Assembly (NCBI RefSeq): GCF_039649665.1
Contig: NZ_JBDJAW010000006.1
Location: 228,955 to 292,954, forward strand
DNA length: 64,000 bases
Source: Microbispora sp. ZYX-F-249
Lineage (GTDB): Bacteria; Actinomycetota; Actinomycetes; Streptosporangiales; Streptosporangiaceae
Direction: 5' to 3'
Shown: piece after piece, positions 24,558 to 32,238 of the stretch
Layout: each line of letters opens with the position of its first letter
How positions within the stretch are numbered: the stretch's first letter is position 1
Notes under the pieces: model-generated
The model's input: only the letters and a program-made list of their open reading frames with translations
Databases searched by the model: none
Told to the model about the DNA's origin: nothing
Made by a program: the position numbers and the translations under genes

Positions 24558-27353
24558 TCACCGCAGCAGGCGGGACAATTCGACCCGGGAGCGCACGCCG
24601 AGCCTCGCGAAGATGTTCCTCAGGTGGTGCTCCACCGTGCGCGGGCTGATGAACAGCCGGGCCGCCACCTCCCGGTTCGTCGCACCCTCCGCCACCAGGG
24701 TGGCGATCTGGAACTGCTGCGCCGTGAGCAGCCGGCCCGCCTCGGAACGGGAACCCGAGGGCCGCACCGACTCCCCCGCCGCCCGCAGCTCCGCGCGGGC
24801 GTGCGCGCTCCACAGGCGGGCGCCGTACCGTTCGAACGTCTCCAGCGCGCCGTGCAGGTGCTCGCGGGCGGCGCCCGGTCGGCGCGACCGCCGGAGCATG
24901 CCGCCGTACAACAGCCGTGTGCGCGCGGTCTCGAACGCGCACGACCCCTGCCGGTGCAGTTCCAGCGCCTGGGCGAAACGCTCCCCGGCCTCGTCCGGAG
25001 GCGCAAGCAGCGCGTGGCATCGGGCCGCCAGCGCCAGCCGGTCGGGGTCGCGGGTGCTGTCCGCCCAGCGTTCCAGCACGACCAGCGCGTCCCGCGCCTG
25101 CGCGGCGTCTCCCGTCCGTACGGCGCTCTCGACGAGCAGCGGCGTCGCCATCACCCGTACGACGAGGGGGTCTCCCGTGCGGGCCACCGCGCGCAGGCGG
25201 TGCACCGCGTCGGCGTGGCGGCCCGCCGCGACGTCCAGATGGGCCAGGGCGAGCGTGCCGAGCGCCTCGGCCACGCTGACGCCGTGGGCGGCGGCCAGCT
25301 CGACGGCGCGCGCCGCCCGCAGGGCGCACGTCTCCTCGTCGCCCTCGACGGCGGCGGTGAAGGCGAGCCAGGCCAGGTGCTGCGCGCCGCTGACGGCACG
25401 CCCCGTCTCCTGCGCCAGGCGCAGGCCGTCCATGGCGTTGGCCGCCACCGCGTCGTAGCGGCCCATCCACTGCTGTGCCTGGATCAGGATCTCCAGCATC
25501 TGCGGCATGCTGGCGACCGCGCCGTGGGCGCGCGCGACCTCGACCGCCCTGGAGGCCAGGGTGAGCGCGGCGGCGCCGTTGCCGAGCAGGAGGTTCGCCA
25601 CACCGCCCCACACGAGCGCCGAGGGGCTGCCGGCCGAGGGCGGCGCCATCACCCCGGTGGCGACGCGGCGCAGGGAGGCGGTCGCCTCCCGGTGCCTGCC
25701 GCGGAACGTCGCGGCCATGCCCCCGAGATACTCCAGAGCCATCCGCGTGAGGTGGGCGTCGTCGGGCCGCCGCAGGGTCTCGGCACGCCGGGCGATCGTC
25801 AGGAACCGCCGGTTGTCGCCCGCCAGATAGCTCGCCTCACCCGCCCGGACCAGCGCGCGTACGGCCTGCTCGCGGTCGGTGCGCAGCAGCCGCTCCGCGG
25901 CGGCGAGCAGCGTGTCGCAGGCGCTGTCGGTCTTGCCCGCCCGCAGCTCCAGGCTGCCCCTGAGCAGCTCGGCCCGGCCGCGCACCTCGGCGCCGGCCGC
26001 GGCCGTGTCGATCCTGGACAGCAGCGACCTCGCCCGCTGCGGCTGTCCCGCCTGCCAGGCGTGCTGGGCGGCGGCCGCCAGCCGTGCGGCCCTGGCCTCG
26101 CCGTGCCCGGTGAGCTCGGCCGCCCGCTCGAGGACGCGGAACGGTTCCGGGAAGGCCGCCGGCGTCGTCTTCGGCACCTCCGCCAGGGCCCGTACGAGGT
26201 CCTCGGCGAGCTCACGCGCGGAACCGTCGAGGGCGGCGGCGCGGTGCCACGCCCGCCGCAGCCGCCGGCGTTCCCCACCGCGGGCATCGTGGGGAGCATC
26301 GTCGAGCAGGCCCGCGAGCAGGCGGTGAACGGCCCGCCGCCGGGCGAGGGACGCCTCGGCGTACGCCACGTGGCGCAGGAGCGGGTCGGCGAGGTCGAAG
26401 CCGCCGTCCGGCGACTCGACCACGATGCCCGCGGCCTCCGCCGCCTCCAGGGCCGCCAGCCCGGACCGCGCCTCCGCCGCGCCCGTCAGCGTGACCGCGT
26501 CGATGCCGGGATCGGCCGCGATCAGCAGGACGAGGTCGGCGGTGTCGGCGGGCAGGCGGCGGAGCCGGTCGGCGTACGCCCGCCACAGGCGGCCGCCGCG
26601 CGGCGGCGTCTCGGGCGGCGGCGCCGCGCCCTTGCGGTGCTCGTCGGTCAGCGAACCGGCGAGTTCGGCCAGCGCGAGCGGGTTGCCCCGGGCCGCCCGG
26701 ACCAGCGCCGTACGCAGGTCTCCCGGCAGACCTTCGGGGACGAGGTCGTCGAGCACCTGGCGCGACGCCCTCCCGTCGAGCGGGGCGAGCGGCAGCGGCG
26801 GCAGGTCGGCGGGGGCGGTGCCGGGCTCCGCGGAGGCCAGCAGCACGGCGACGGGGATCGTCCCCAGCCGGCGGGCCACGAAGCAGATCGCCTCCAGGCT
26901 GGGGGCGTCGAGCCACTGGATGTCGTCGGCGCACACCAGCACCGGGCGCCCGGCGGCCTCCAGGAGCCGCAGCAGCGCGGCCGGGAGCGCCAGGCCGCCC
27001 GCGTCGGCGCCGGTCCGCAGCGCCTCGGCGAGCACCCGCGTGCCGGCCGCCGGGGCGTCCAGCCGGTCGGCGATCGGGCGGAGCAGGGCGTGCAGCCCGG
27101 CGTACGGCAGGTGGGTCTCACCCGCGACACCCCGGGTGCGGAGCACGAGGAACCCCGGCTCGCCGGGGGCGCCGGTGGCCGCGTGCGCGGCGGCGAGGTC
27201 GAGCAGCGCGGTCTTTCCCGCGCCCGGCCCGCCGAGGAGGAGCAGGCATCCGCCCGCACCGGTTCCGGCCCGGTCCACCAGTGCGCGCAGCGCGTCCGAT
27301 TCCTTTTCCCGGCCTCTTAACGCATCCGCCCGAACACCGGTCAAACAAGACAT
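24558..27353 (-). CDS. LAL-family LuxR transcriptional regulator
   Basis: A 931-residue regulator of the large ATP-binding LuxR type. The P-loop is GGPGAGKTALLDLAAAHA at residues 41-58 and a Walker-B-like VLVCADDIQWLDAPSLEAI follows. The middle is a long tetratricopeptide-like helical region. The C-terminal LuxR helix-turn-helix is complete: LTAQQFQIATLVAEGATNRE then VAARLFISPRTVEHHLRNIF. Such proteins sense a ligand with the helical repeats and activate neighbouring operons. The flanking acetyltransferase and cutinase genes are the nearest candidates. It has a promoter with a short leader at 27371-27398. Confidence 0.93.
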   Translation of the reverse strand: MSCLTGVRADALRGREKESDALRALVDRAGTGAGGCLLLLGGPGAGKTALLDLAAAHAATGAPGEPGFLVLRTRGVAGETHLPYAGLHALLRPIADRLDAPAAGTRVLAEALRTGADAGGLALPAALLRLLEAAGRPVLVCADDIQWLDAPSLEAICFVARRLGTIPVAVLLASAEPGTAPADLPPLPLAPLDGRASRQVLDDLVPEGLPGDLRTALVRAARGNPLALAELAGSLTDEHRKGAAPPPETPPRGGRLWRAYADRLRRLPADTADLVLLIAADPGIDAVTLTGAAEARSGLAALEAAEAAGIVVESPDGGFDLADPLLRHVAYAEASLARRRAVHRLLAGLLDDAPHDARGGERRRLRRAWHRAAALDGSARELAEDLVRALAEVPKTTPAAFPEPFRVLERAAELTGHGEARAARLAAAAQHAWQAGQPQRARSLLSRIDTAAAGAEVRGRAELLRGSLELRAGKTDSACDTLLAAAERLLRTDREQAVRALVRAGEASYLAGDNRRFLTIARRAETLRRPDDAHLTRMALEYLGGMAATFRGRHREATASLRRVATGVMAPPSAGSPSALVWGGVANLLLGNGAAALTLASRAVEVARAHGAVASMPQMLEILIQAQQWMGRYDAVAANAMDGLRLAQETGRAVSGAQHLAWLAFTAAVEGDEETCALRAARAVELAAAHGVSVAEALGTLALAHLDVAAGRHADAVHRLRAVARTGDPLVVRVMATPLLVESAVRTGDAAQARDALVVLERWADSTRDPDRLALAARCHALLAPPDEAGERFAQALELHRQGSCAFETARTRLLYGGMLRRSRRPGAAREHLHGALETFERYGARLWSAHARAELRAAGESVRPSGSRSEAGRLLTAQQFQIATLVAEGATNREVAARLFISPRTVEHHLRNIFARLGVRSRVELSRLLR

Positions 27354-27370
27354 GCACCAGTGTTACGCGC

Positions 27371-27398
27371 ATATTACGCAATTGAGAAGGGCTTCCAA
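27371..27398 (-). promoter_or_regulatory. Promoter of LAL regulator
   Basis: Minus-strand TTGGAA (27398-27393), 16 bases, then TAATAT (27376-27371). The predicted start leaves a leader of about ten bases before the ATG at 27353. Confidence 0.6.
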
Positions 27399-27400
27399 TA

Positions 27401-27435
27401 AGGAACCCCGCCGGGCGCGTGCCCGGCGGGGTCCT
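27401..27435 (-). terminator. glmM terminator
   Basis: AGGAACCCCGCCGGGC (27401-27416) pairs with GCCCGGCGGGGTCCT (27421-27435) around GCGT with one bulged A. It lies 24 bases after the glmM stop and directly before the LAL promoter. Confidence 0.75.
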
Positions 27436-27458
27436 CAGGAGTCGTGACGCGTGCGGCG

Positions 27459-28844
27459 TCAGCCGCAGACCGTACGGACGACCTCCGCGAGGCGGTCCGC
27501 CACAGCCTTGGCCTGGTCGTGCGACTCGGCCTCGACCATGACCCGGATCATGGGCTCGGTTCCGCTCGGCCGGATCAGCACGCGGCCGGTCTCCCCGAGC
27601 TCCGCCTCGGCCTCGGCCACCGCCGCCCGCAGCTCGGGCGCGGACGCCTTCGACTTCGAGACGTCCCGGACGTTGACGAGCACCTGCGGCAGCTTCGTCA
27701 TCACCGAGGCGAGGTCGGCGAGGGAACGGCCCTGCCGGGCCACCTCGGCCATCAGGTGCAGCGAGGTGAGCAGGCCGTCCCCGGTCGTGGCGTGATCCAG
27801 CATGATCACATGGCCGGACTGCTCGCCGCCCAGGGTGTAGCCGCCGTCCTGCATCGCCTCCAGGACGTACCGGTCGCCGACCGCGGTCTCCACCACGGAC
27901 AGGCCGGCCTCCCGCAAGGCGATCTTGAACCCCAGGTTGGACATGACCGTCGCCACGACCGTGTCCTTGGCGAGGCGGCCGTCGGCCTGCATCGACAGGG
28001 CCAGGATCGCCATGATCTGGTCGCCGTCGACCTCCTCGCCCGCACCCGTGACCGCGAGGCAGCGGTCGGCGTCGCCGTCGTAGGCGATGCCCAGGTCGGC
28101 GCCGCGCGCGACGACGGCCTCCCGCAGGGGGGCGAGGTGGGTCGAGCCCACGCCGTCGTTGATGTTCAACCCGTCCGGGGCGGCGCCGATGGTCTCCACG
28201 ATCGCGCCGGCGCGCAGCAGCGCCTCCGGGGCGACCATGTGCGCGGCGCCGTGCGCGCAGTCGATGACGACGCGCAGCCCGTCGAGGCCGTGGGGCAGGG
28301 TGGTCAGCAGGTGTGCGACGTACCGGTCGGCCTCGCCGTACGCCTCCCGGACCCGGCCGACGGACGCGCCCACCGGGCGGTCCCACTTCTCCCCGAGCCG
28401 CTGCTCGATCTCGTTCTCCACCGCGTCGGGCAGCTTGTAGCCGCCGCGGGTGAAGAACTTGATGCCGTTGTCCGGCGCGGGGTTGTGCGACGCGGAGAGC
28501 ATGACGCCGAGGTCGGCGCCCAGCGCGTTGGTCAGGTACGCGACCGCCGGGGTGGGCAGCACGCCGAGCCGCAGGACGTCCACGCCTGACGACGCGAGGC
28601 CGGCGACCACTGCGGCCTCCAGGAATTCACCTGAAGCCCGCGGGTCCCGGCCTACGACCGCGATCGGGCGGCCGCGCCGCCCGACGCTGGCGTGGAACGC
28701 CCCGGCATCGCCGAGCACGTGCGCGGCGGCCACGGACAGGTCCATGGCCAGTTCCGCGGTGAGGTCGCGCCCGGCGACCCCACGTACCCCGTCGGTGCCG
28801 AAGAGGCGCCCCCGCGAGGAGGCGCCTACGGGCTCCCCCGACAT
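27459..28844 (-). CDS. glmM: Phosphoglucosamine mutase
   Basis: A 461-residue enzyme that interconverts glucosamine 6-phosphate and 1-phosphate for UDP-GlcNAc and cell-wall synthesis. The phosphoserine is in [17 protein letters not shown]. The Mg-binding loop is [10 protein letters not shown], the sugar-binding loop GGEQSGHVI, and the phosphate-binding end [15 protein letters not shown]. Its ATG overlaps the rpsI stop by one base, so it is translationally coupled to rpsI. glmS, often close by in actinomycetes, is absent; the neighbouring space is occupied by the accessory block at 17.2-27.4 kb. Confidence 0.97.
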   Translation of the reverse strand: MSGEPVGASSRGRLFGTDGVRGVAGRDLTAELAMDLSVAAAHVLGDAGAFHASVGRRGRPIAVVGRDPRASGEFLEAAVVAGLASSGVDVLRLGVLPTPAVAYLTNALGADLGVMLSASHNPAPDNGIKFFTRGGYKLPDAVENEIEQRLGEKWDRPVGASVGRVREAYGEADRYVAHLLTTLPHGLDGLRVVIDCAHGAAHMVAPEALLRAGAIVETIGAAPDGLNINDGVGSTHLAPLREAVVARGADLGIAYDGDADRCLAVTGAGEEVDGDQIMAILALSMQADGRLAKDTVVATVMSNLGFKIALREAGLSVVETAVGDRYVLEAMQDGGYTLGGEQSGHVIMLDHATTGDGLLTSLHLMAEVARQGRSLADLASVMTKLPQVLVNVRDVSKSKASAPELRAAVAEAEAELGETGRVLIRPSGTEPMIRVMVEAESHDQAKAVADRLAEVVRTVCG

Positions 28845-29365
28845 TAACGCTTGCTGTACTGAGGAGCCTTGCGGGCCTTCTTGAGGCCGTACTTCTTCCG
28901 CTCCGTGGCGCGGGCGTCACGGGTGAGGAAGCCGGCCTTCTTCAGCGGCGGGCGGTTGACCTCGGCGTCCAGCGCGGCGAGCGCGCGGGACAGGCCCATG
29001 CGCAGCGCGCCGGCCTGGCCGGTCACGCCGCCGCCGTCGATGCGGGCGATGACGTCGAACGCGTCCTCGGCGCCGAGCACGACGAACGGCTCGTTGATCA
29101 GCTGCTGGTGGACCTTGTTCGGGAAGTAGCTGTCCAGCGAGCGGCCGTTGATCGTCCACTTGCCGGTGCCGGGCACGATGCGGACCCGGGCGATGGCCTC
29201 CTTGCGGCGGCCGGTGCCGTACGAGTTGCCCGTGGTGACGGGCTTGCGGACGGCGCCGTCGCCGGCGGGGGCCGACTCGGTGGTGTACTCGGAGGGGAAC
29301 TCCTCCGCGGTGTAGTCTTCCGGCTCGCCCTCGACGAGCGTCTCGATACCGGTGGGCTCGGCCAC
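28844..29365 (-). CDS. rpsI: 30S ribosomal protein S9
   Basis: A 173-residue protein, longer than the usual 130 because of an acidic N-terminal extension (residues 1-45, rich in Glu and Thr). The S9 core begins at [19 protein letters not shown] and ends in the basic tail [12 protein letters not shown] that reaches the P-site tRNA. It follows rplM by 30 bases and is coupled to glmM. Confidence 0.97.
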   Translation of the reverse strand: MAEPTGIETLVEGEPEDYTAEEFPSEYTTESAPAGDGAVRKPVTTGNSYGTGRRKEAIARVRIVPGTGKWTINGRSLDSYFPNKVHQQLINEPFVVLGAEDAFDVIARIDGGGVTGQAGALRMGLSRALAALDAEVNRPPLKKAGFLTRDARATERKKYGLKKARKAPQYSKR

Positions 29366-29395
29366 GGTTCTCCTCTTAACTTTCCTGGCTCGCGA

Positions 29396-29839
29396 TTACT
29401 GGGCGATCTGGGTGATCTGGAAGGGCACCGGCTGCTGGGCCTGGTGCGGGTGCTCGCCACCGGCGTACACCTTGAGCTTCTTGGCCATCTTCCGGCCGAG
29501 AGCGTTCTTGGGAAGCATGCCCCGGACGGCCTTCTCCACGGCCCGGTCCGGACGCTTCTCCATGAGCTCGCCGTAGGAGACGGCGCGCAGACCGCCGGGG
29601 TAACCCGAGTGGCGGTACGCCTTCTTCTGCTCGAGCTTGTTGCCGCTCAGGGCGATCTTGTCGGCGTTGATGACGATGACGAAGTCACCCGTGTCGACAT
29701 GCGGGGCGAAGATCGGCTTGTGCTTCCCGCGGAGCAGGGTCGCCACCTGGCTAGCCAGCCGGCCGAGCACGACGTCGGTCGCGTCGATGACGTACCACTG
29801 ACGTTCGACGTCGTTGGGCTTCGGTGAGAACGTGCGCAC
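29396..29839 (-). CDS. rplM: 50S ribosomal protein L13
   Basis: A 147-residue protein. The start is a GTG with AAGG about eight bases upstream; upstream in-frame codons are not conserved. The core has [37 protein letters not shown] and [11 protein letters not shown]. It is first in the rplM-rpsI-glmM operon, behind a promoter at 29984-30012 and a leader of about 138 bases. Confidence 0.97.
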   Translation of the reverse strand: MRTFSPKPNDVERQWYVIDATDVVLGRLASQVATLLRGKHKPIFAPHVDTGDFVIVINADKIALSGNKLEQKKAYRHSGYPGGLRAVSYGELMEKRPDRAVEKAVRGMLPKNALGRKMAKKLKVYAGGEHPHQAQQPVPFQITQIAQ

Positions 29840-29944
29840 GGCAGTGCCTTCTGTCGGAAATGTGAACTCTCGGTAGGTTGCGCAGGCACGGCGACAACCT
29901 CCGTCTCCACATGTACGGGAGAAGACGCCGGACGCGCCGTGCAC

Positions 29945-29962
29945 CGGTCTGCGGACAGACCG
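29945..29962 (-). other. Hairpin in rplM leader
   Basis: A perfect 7-base stem, CGGTCTG pairing with CAGACCG around a 4-base loop, near the predicted 5' end of the rplM transcript. It may stabilise the leader or mediate autoregulation; neither is shown. Confidence 0.4.
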
Positions 29963-29983
29963 ATCCACACACAACGAACTAGC

Positions 29984-30012
29984 AGACTACCGACCCGATG
30001 CCGCCTGGTCAA
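29984..30012 (-). promoter_or_regulatory. rplM promoter
   Basis: Minus-strand TTGACC (30012-30007), 17 bases, then TAGTCT (29989-29984), a good principal-sigma promoter in the right place for a ribosomal operon. Confidence 0.75.
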
Positions 30013-30104
30013 AACAGCGAGCGGGGACCCTCATTGGAACGACACATTTGAACGTTCATCAAATCCATACCCAATCGCCCCTTCATCCCCATGGCGGGGA
30101 TCCC

Positions 30105-30110
30105 TATATT
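30105..30110 (+). promoter_or_regulatory. -10 box of CAP-domain gene
   Basis: TATATT ends ten bases before the ATG at 30121, giving an almost leaderless transcript if used. Confidence 0.4.
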
Positions 30111-30120
30111 TGACTGCGGT

Positions 30121-30906
30121 ATGTGGCAGACCCCTCACAAAAATCACACCTTCCGTGGCCCCCTGCGGGGGACTCAGATGGGTCTGCTGGCGTGCGCGGT
30201 CGCCATTCTGCTCACCGGTGTCGTGATCGGCCGGATGAGCGCCGGGTCGAGTGAGGTCGACGAGGTTTATCTCCGTAAGTCGGAGCCGTCCCTGTCGCCC
30301 CGCGCGAGCGCGCCGGGCACGGTGCCGCGTGACCGGCCCACCCTCGACCACGTCCTGCGCACCGTGGCTCCGGTCGCCCCCCGGGAGGTGCCGCAGCAGC
30401 GCAGGCCCCGGAAGGAGCAGCCGCCCTCCACCGTGATCGACGGCTCCGGCGGCGGCTCGCCGTACAGCGTCCTCACCCCCGGGACGGACGGGGACGACGG
30501 CGCGTACGACGCCGACGCGATGCGGGCCGCCTCGATGGAGGCCGAGGTCGTGCGCCTGGTCAACATCGAGCGCCGCAAGCACGGCTGCCGTCCCCTGCGT
30601 GTGGACCCCCGCCTCGTGGAGTCCGCCCGCGCGCACTCGGCGGAGATGGCGTCGAGCGGCCTGTTCCGGCACAGCTCCCCCGGGGGCGCCACTCCCTGGG
30701 ACCGCATGGGCGCGGCCGGCTACTCCGAGGGCGGAGCCGAGACGATCGCGAGGGGTTACCAGACCGCCGCCGCGGTCGTGCGCGGCTGGATGGCGGGGCG
30801 GAGCGACCGCGCCACGCTGCTCGACTGCCGGCTGGCCGCGACCGGGGTCGGCGTGAGCACGGGCGACGGCGGCCCGTGGTGGACCGAGGACTTCGGGTAT
30901 TCCTGA
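30121..30906 (+). CDS. CAP-domain (SCP-like) extracytoplasmic protein
   Basis: A 261-residue protein. Basic residues precede a single N-terminal hydrophobic helix (LLACAVAILLTGVVIGRM), then a Pro-rich linker, then a CAP domain from about residue 145: EAEVVRLVNIERRKHGCRPL, VESARAHSAEMASSGLFRHSSP and a truncated end WWTEDFGYS. Bacterial CAP proteins are secreted or membrane-anchored and their function is mostly unknown. The start is uncertain: ATG 30121 keeps the positive n-region and follows a TATATT box, while ATG 30178 has a better ribosome-binding site (GGGGGA) but lacks positive charge. It is the first gene of the plus-strand island between rplM and truA. Confidence 0.87.
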   Translation: MWQTPHKNHTFRGPLRGTQMGLLACAVAILLTGVVIGRMSAGSSEVDEVYLRKSEPSLSPRASAPGTVPRDRPTLDHVLRTVAPVAPREVPQQRRPRKEQPPSTVIDGSGGGSPYSVLTPGTDGDDGAYDADAMRAASMEAEVVRLVNIERRKHGCRPLRVDPRLVESARAHSAEMASSGLFRHSSPGGATPWDRMGAAGYSEGGAETIARGYQTAAAVVRGWMAGRSDRATLLDCRLAATGVGVSTGDGGPWWTEDFGYS

Positions 30907-30934
30907 CCCTTCGTCGTCTGTCCGAAACGCCGAC

Positions 30935-30940
30935 TAATCT
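30935..30940 (+). promoter_or_regulatory. -10 box of first Pro-rich gene
   Basis: TAATCT lies seven bases before the ATG at 30948. Confidence 0.5.
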
Positions 30941-30947
30941 CAGCGCC

Positions 30948-32132
30948 ATGGGTTACCCCGGCGACCAGCAACCACCTCCGCCGCACCAGCCTCCGGACCC
31001 CCGCAGGCGGGACCTGCCGCCGTACTCCGGCGGGGACGACTCGCCCCTCGCCGGTCGTCGCGACGCGCCCCCGTACGGCGGGGGCCAGCCGCCCTACCAG
31101 CGCGAGCAGCCGCCCTACCAGCGTGAGCCGTCGCCGTACGCCCGCGAGCACTCGCCATACGAGCGTGAGCAATCGCCATACGAGCGCGAGCAGGGCCCCT
31201 ACCAGCCCTATCGGCCCGAGCAGCCGCCGTACGCCGGACGCGGGCCGCATGAGCAGGAGAGCCCGCACCGCGTGGAGGAGCTCTCGTCCGGCCCGGGTCC
31301 CTACGCGCCCCCGCCCGGCGGTCAGCCGGGTGACGGATGGGACGCTCGGCGGCGGCCCACGGAGCCGCGGGTGCCCGCGCCGCCGGAGCCCGTGTGGGAT
31401 CCCGACGTGAAGGGCCCCTGGTGGCGACGTCCCTGGGCCCTCGGCCTCGGCCTGCTCGCCCTGATCGGGGCGCTGTTCACCGGCCTGTGGTACGCCGCGA
31501 GCAACGAGAAGCCGCCGGCCGCCGCTCCGGCGCCCACCAAGCGGTCCACCCCGCTCGCCCCCGAGGGCCCTACCGGCAAGTACGGCTACACGGGCTCCCG
31601 TGCGACCGACAAAAGCCCGCTGTCACTCGGGGAGTTGTTCCCCAAGCGCAAATTCCTCAAGGACAAGCGGTCGTACGTCCGCACGGTCGTCCGCAGGGAG
31701 AAGAAATGCGCGGACGGCGTCACCGGCGACAAAATCACGAAGGCGCTCAAATCGGGCGGATGCACGCAGCTGTTACGGGCGAGCTTCGCGGACGCCAAGG
31801 GCACGATCATCGGCACCGTGGGCGTCGCCAACCTGCGGACCTCCGCCGCGGCGAAGAAGGTCGCCTCCGCCGGAGGCGGCGGCGAGCGGAAGGACTACCT
31901 CAAGCCGCTGCCGGGCAAGGACGAGGCCAGCAAGCACCTCGGCACGGGCGAGGCGTACGCGGGCGGCTGGACCCACGGCCACTACGCGGTGCTGCTCTGG
32001 TTCCAGTTCAAGGACGGCCACAAACCGACCAAGACCGAGCAGAAGCGGCTCTACCAGGCCGCAGTGGACGTCACCGACGCGACTGTTTTCCCTGCCCTCG
32101 ACACCCGCTCGCTGACCGGTGGCCCCAGCTGA
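30948..32132 (+). CDS. Pro/Tyr-rich single-pass membrane protein (paralog 1)
   Basis: A 394-residue protein of no recognised family. Residues 1-155 are Pro-, Gln- and Tyr-rich, including five consecutive seven-residue units of the form x-x-P-Y-x-R-E (residues 47-81). One helix (LGLGLLALIGALFTGLWYAA, about residues 163-184) follows, then an extracellular domain. In that domain LFPKRKFLKDKRSYVRTVV, a Cys in REKKCADG, a second Cys in GGCTQLLRASFAD and HYAVLLWFQFKDGHKPT align with the C-terminal domain of the next gene. A leaderless start follows TAATCT. It is not clearly cotranscribed with the CAP gene. Confidence 0.85.
   Translation: MGYPGDQQPPPPHQPPDPRRRDLPPYSGGDDSPLAGRRDAPPYGGGQPPYQREQPPYQREPSPYAREHSPYEREQSPYEREQGPYQPYRPEQPPYAGRGPHEQESPHRVEELSSGPGPYAPPPGGQPGDGWDARRRPTEPRVPAPPEPVWDPDVKGPWWRRPWALGLGLLALIGALFTGLWYAASNEKPPAAAPAPTKRSTPLAPEGPTGKYGYTGSRATDKSPLSLGELFPKRKFLKDKRSYVRTVVRREKKCADGVTGDKITKALKSGGCTQLLRASFADAKGTIIGTVGVANLRTSAAAKKVASAGGGGERKDYLKPLPGKDEASKHLGTGEAYAGGWTHGHYAVLLWFQFKDGHKPTKTEQKRLYQAAVDVTDATVFPALDTRSLTGGPS
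31086..31211 (+). repeat. Seven-residue Pro-Tyr repeat array
   Basis: Five tandem 21-base units plus one partial unit encode QPPYQRE, QPPYQRE, PSPYARE, HSPYERE, QSPYERE and QGPYQPY in the cytoplasmic part of the protein. Each unit has one Tyr beside Pro, suited to repeated protein-protein contacts or phosphorylation; that is inference. Confidence 0.8.
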
Positions 32133-32225
32133 GGCCAGGCGTTCGCTGAGGTGGGAGCCGGTGGGCGACCTGGGGCGGCACGGACCGAAACGCCCATAGG
32201 GGCACGCCGATCGCGCCCACGCCGT

Positions 32226-32231
32226 TACGCT
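32226..32231 (+). promoter_or_regulatory. -10 box of second Pro-rich gene
   Basis: TACGCT lies seven bases before the ATG at 32239. Confidence 0.45.
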
Positions 32232-32238
32232 TCCGGCT

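Noticed and set aside
24624..27320. 898-codon frame antisense to the LAL regulator
   Set aside because: Shadow of the regulator gene; low-complexity Arg/Gly/Ala composition and no recognisable motif.
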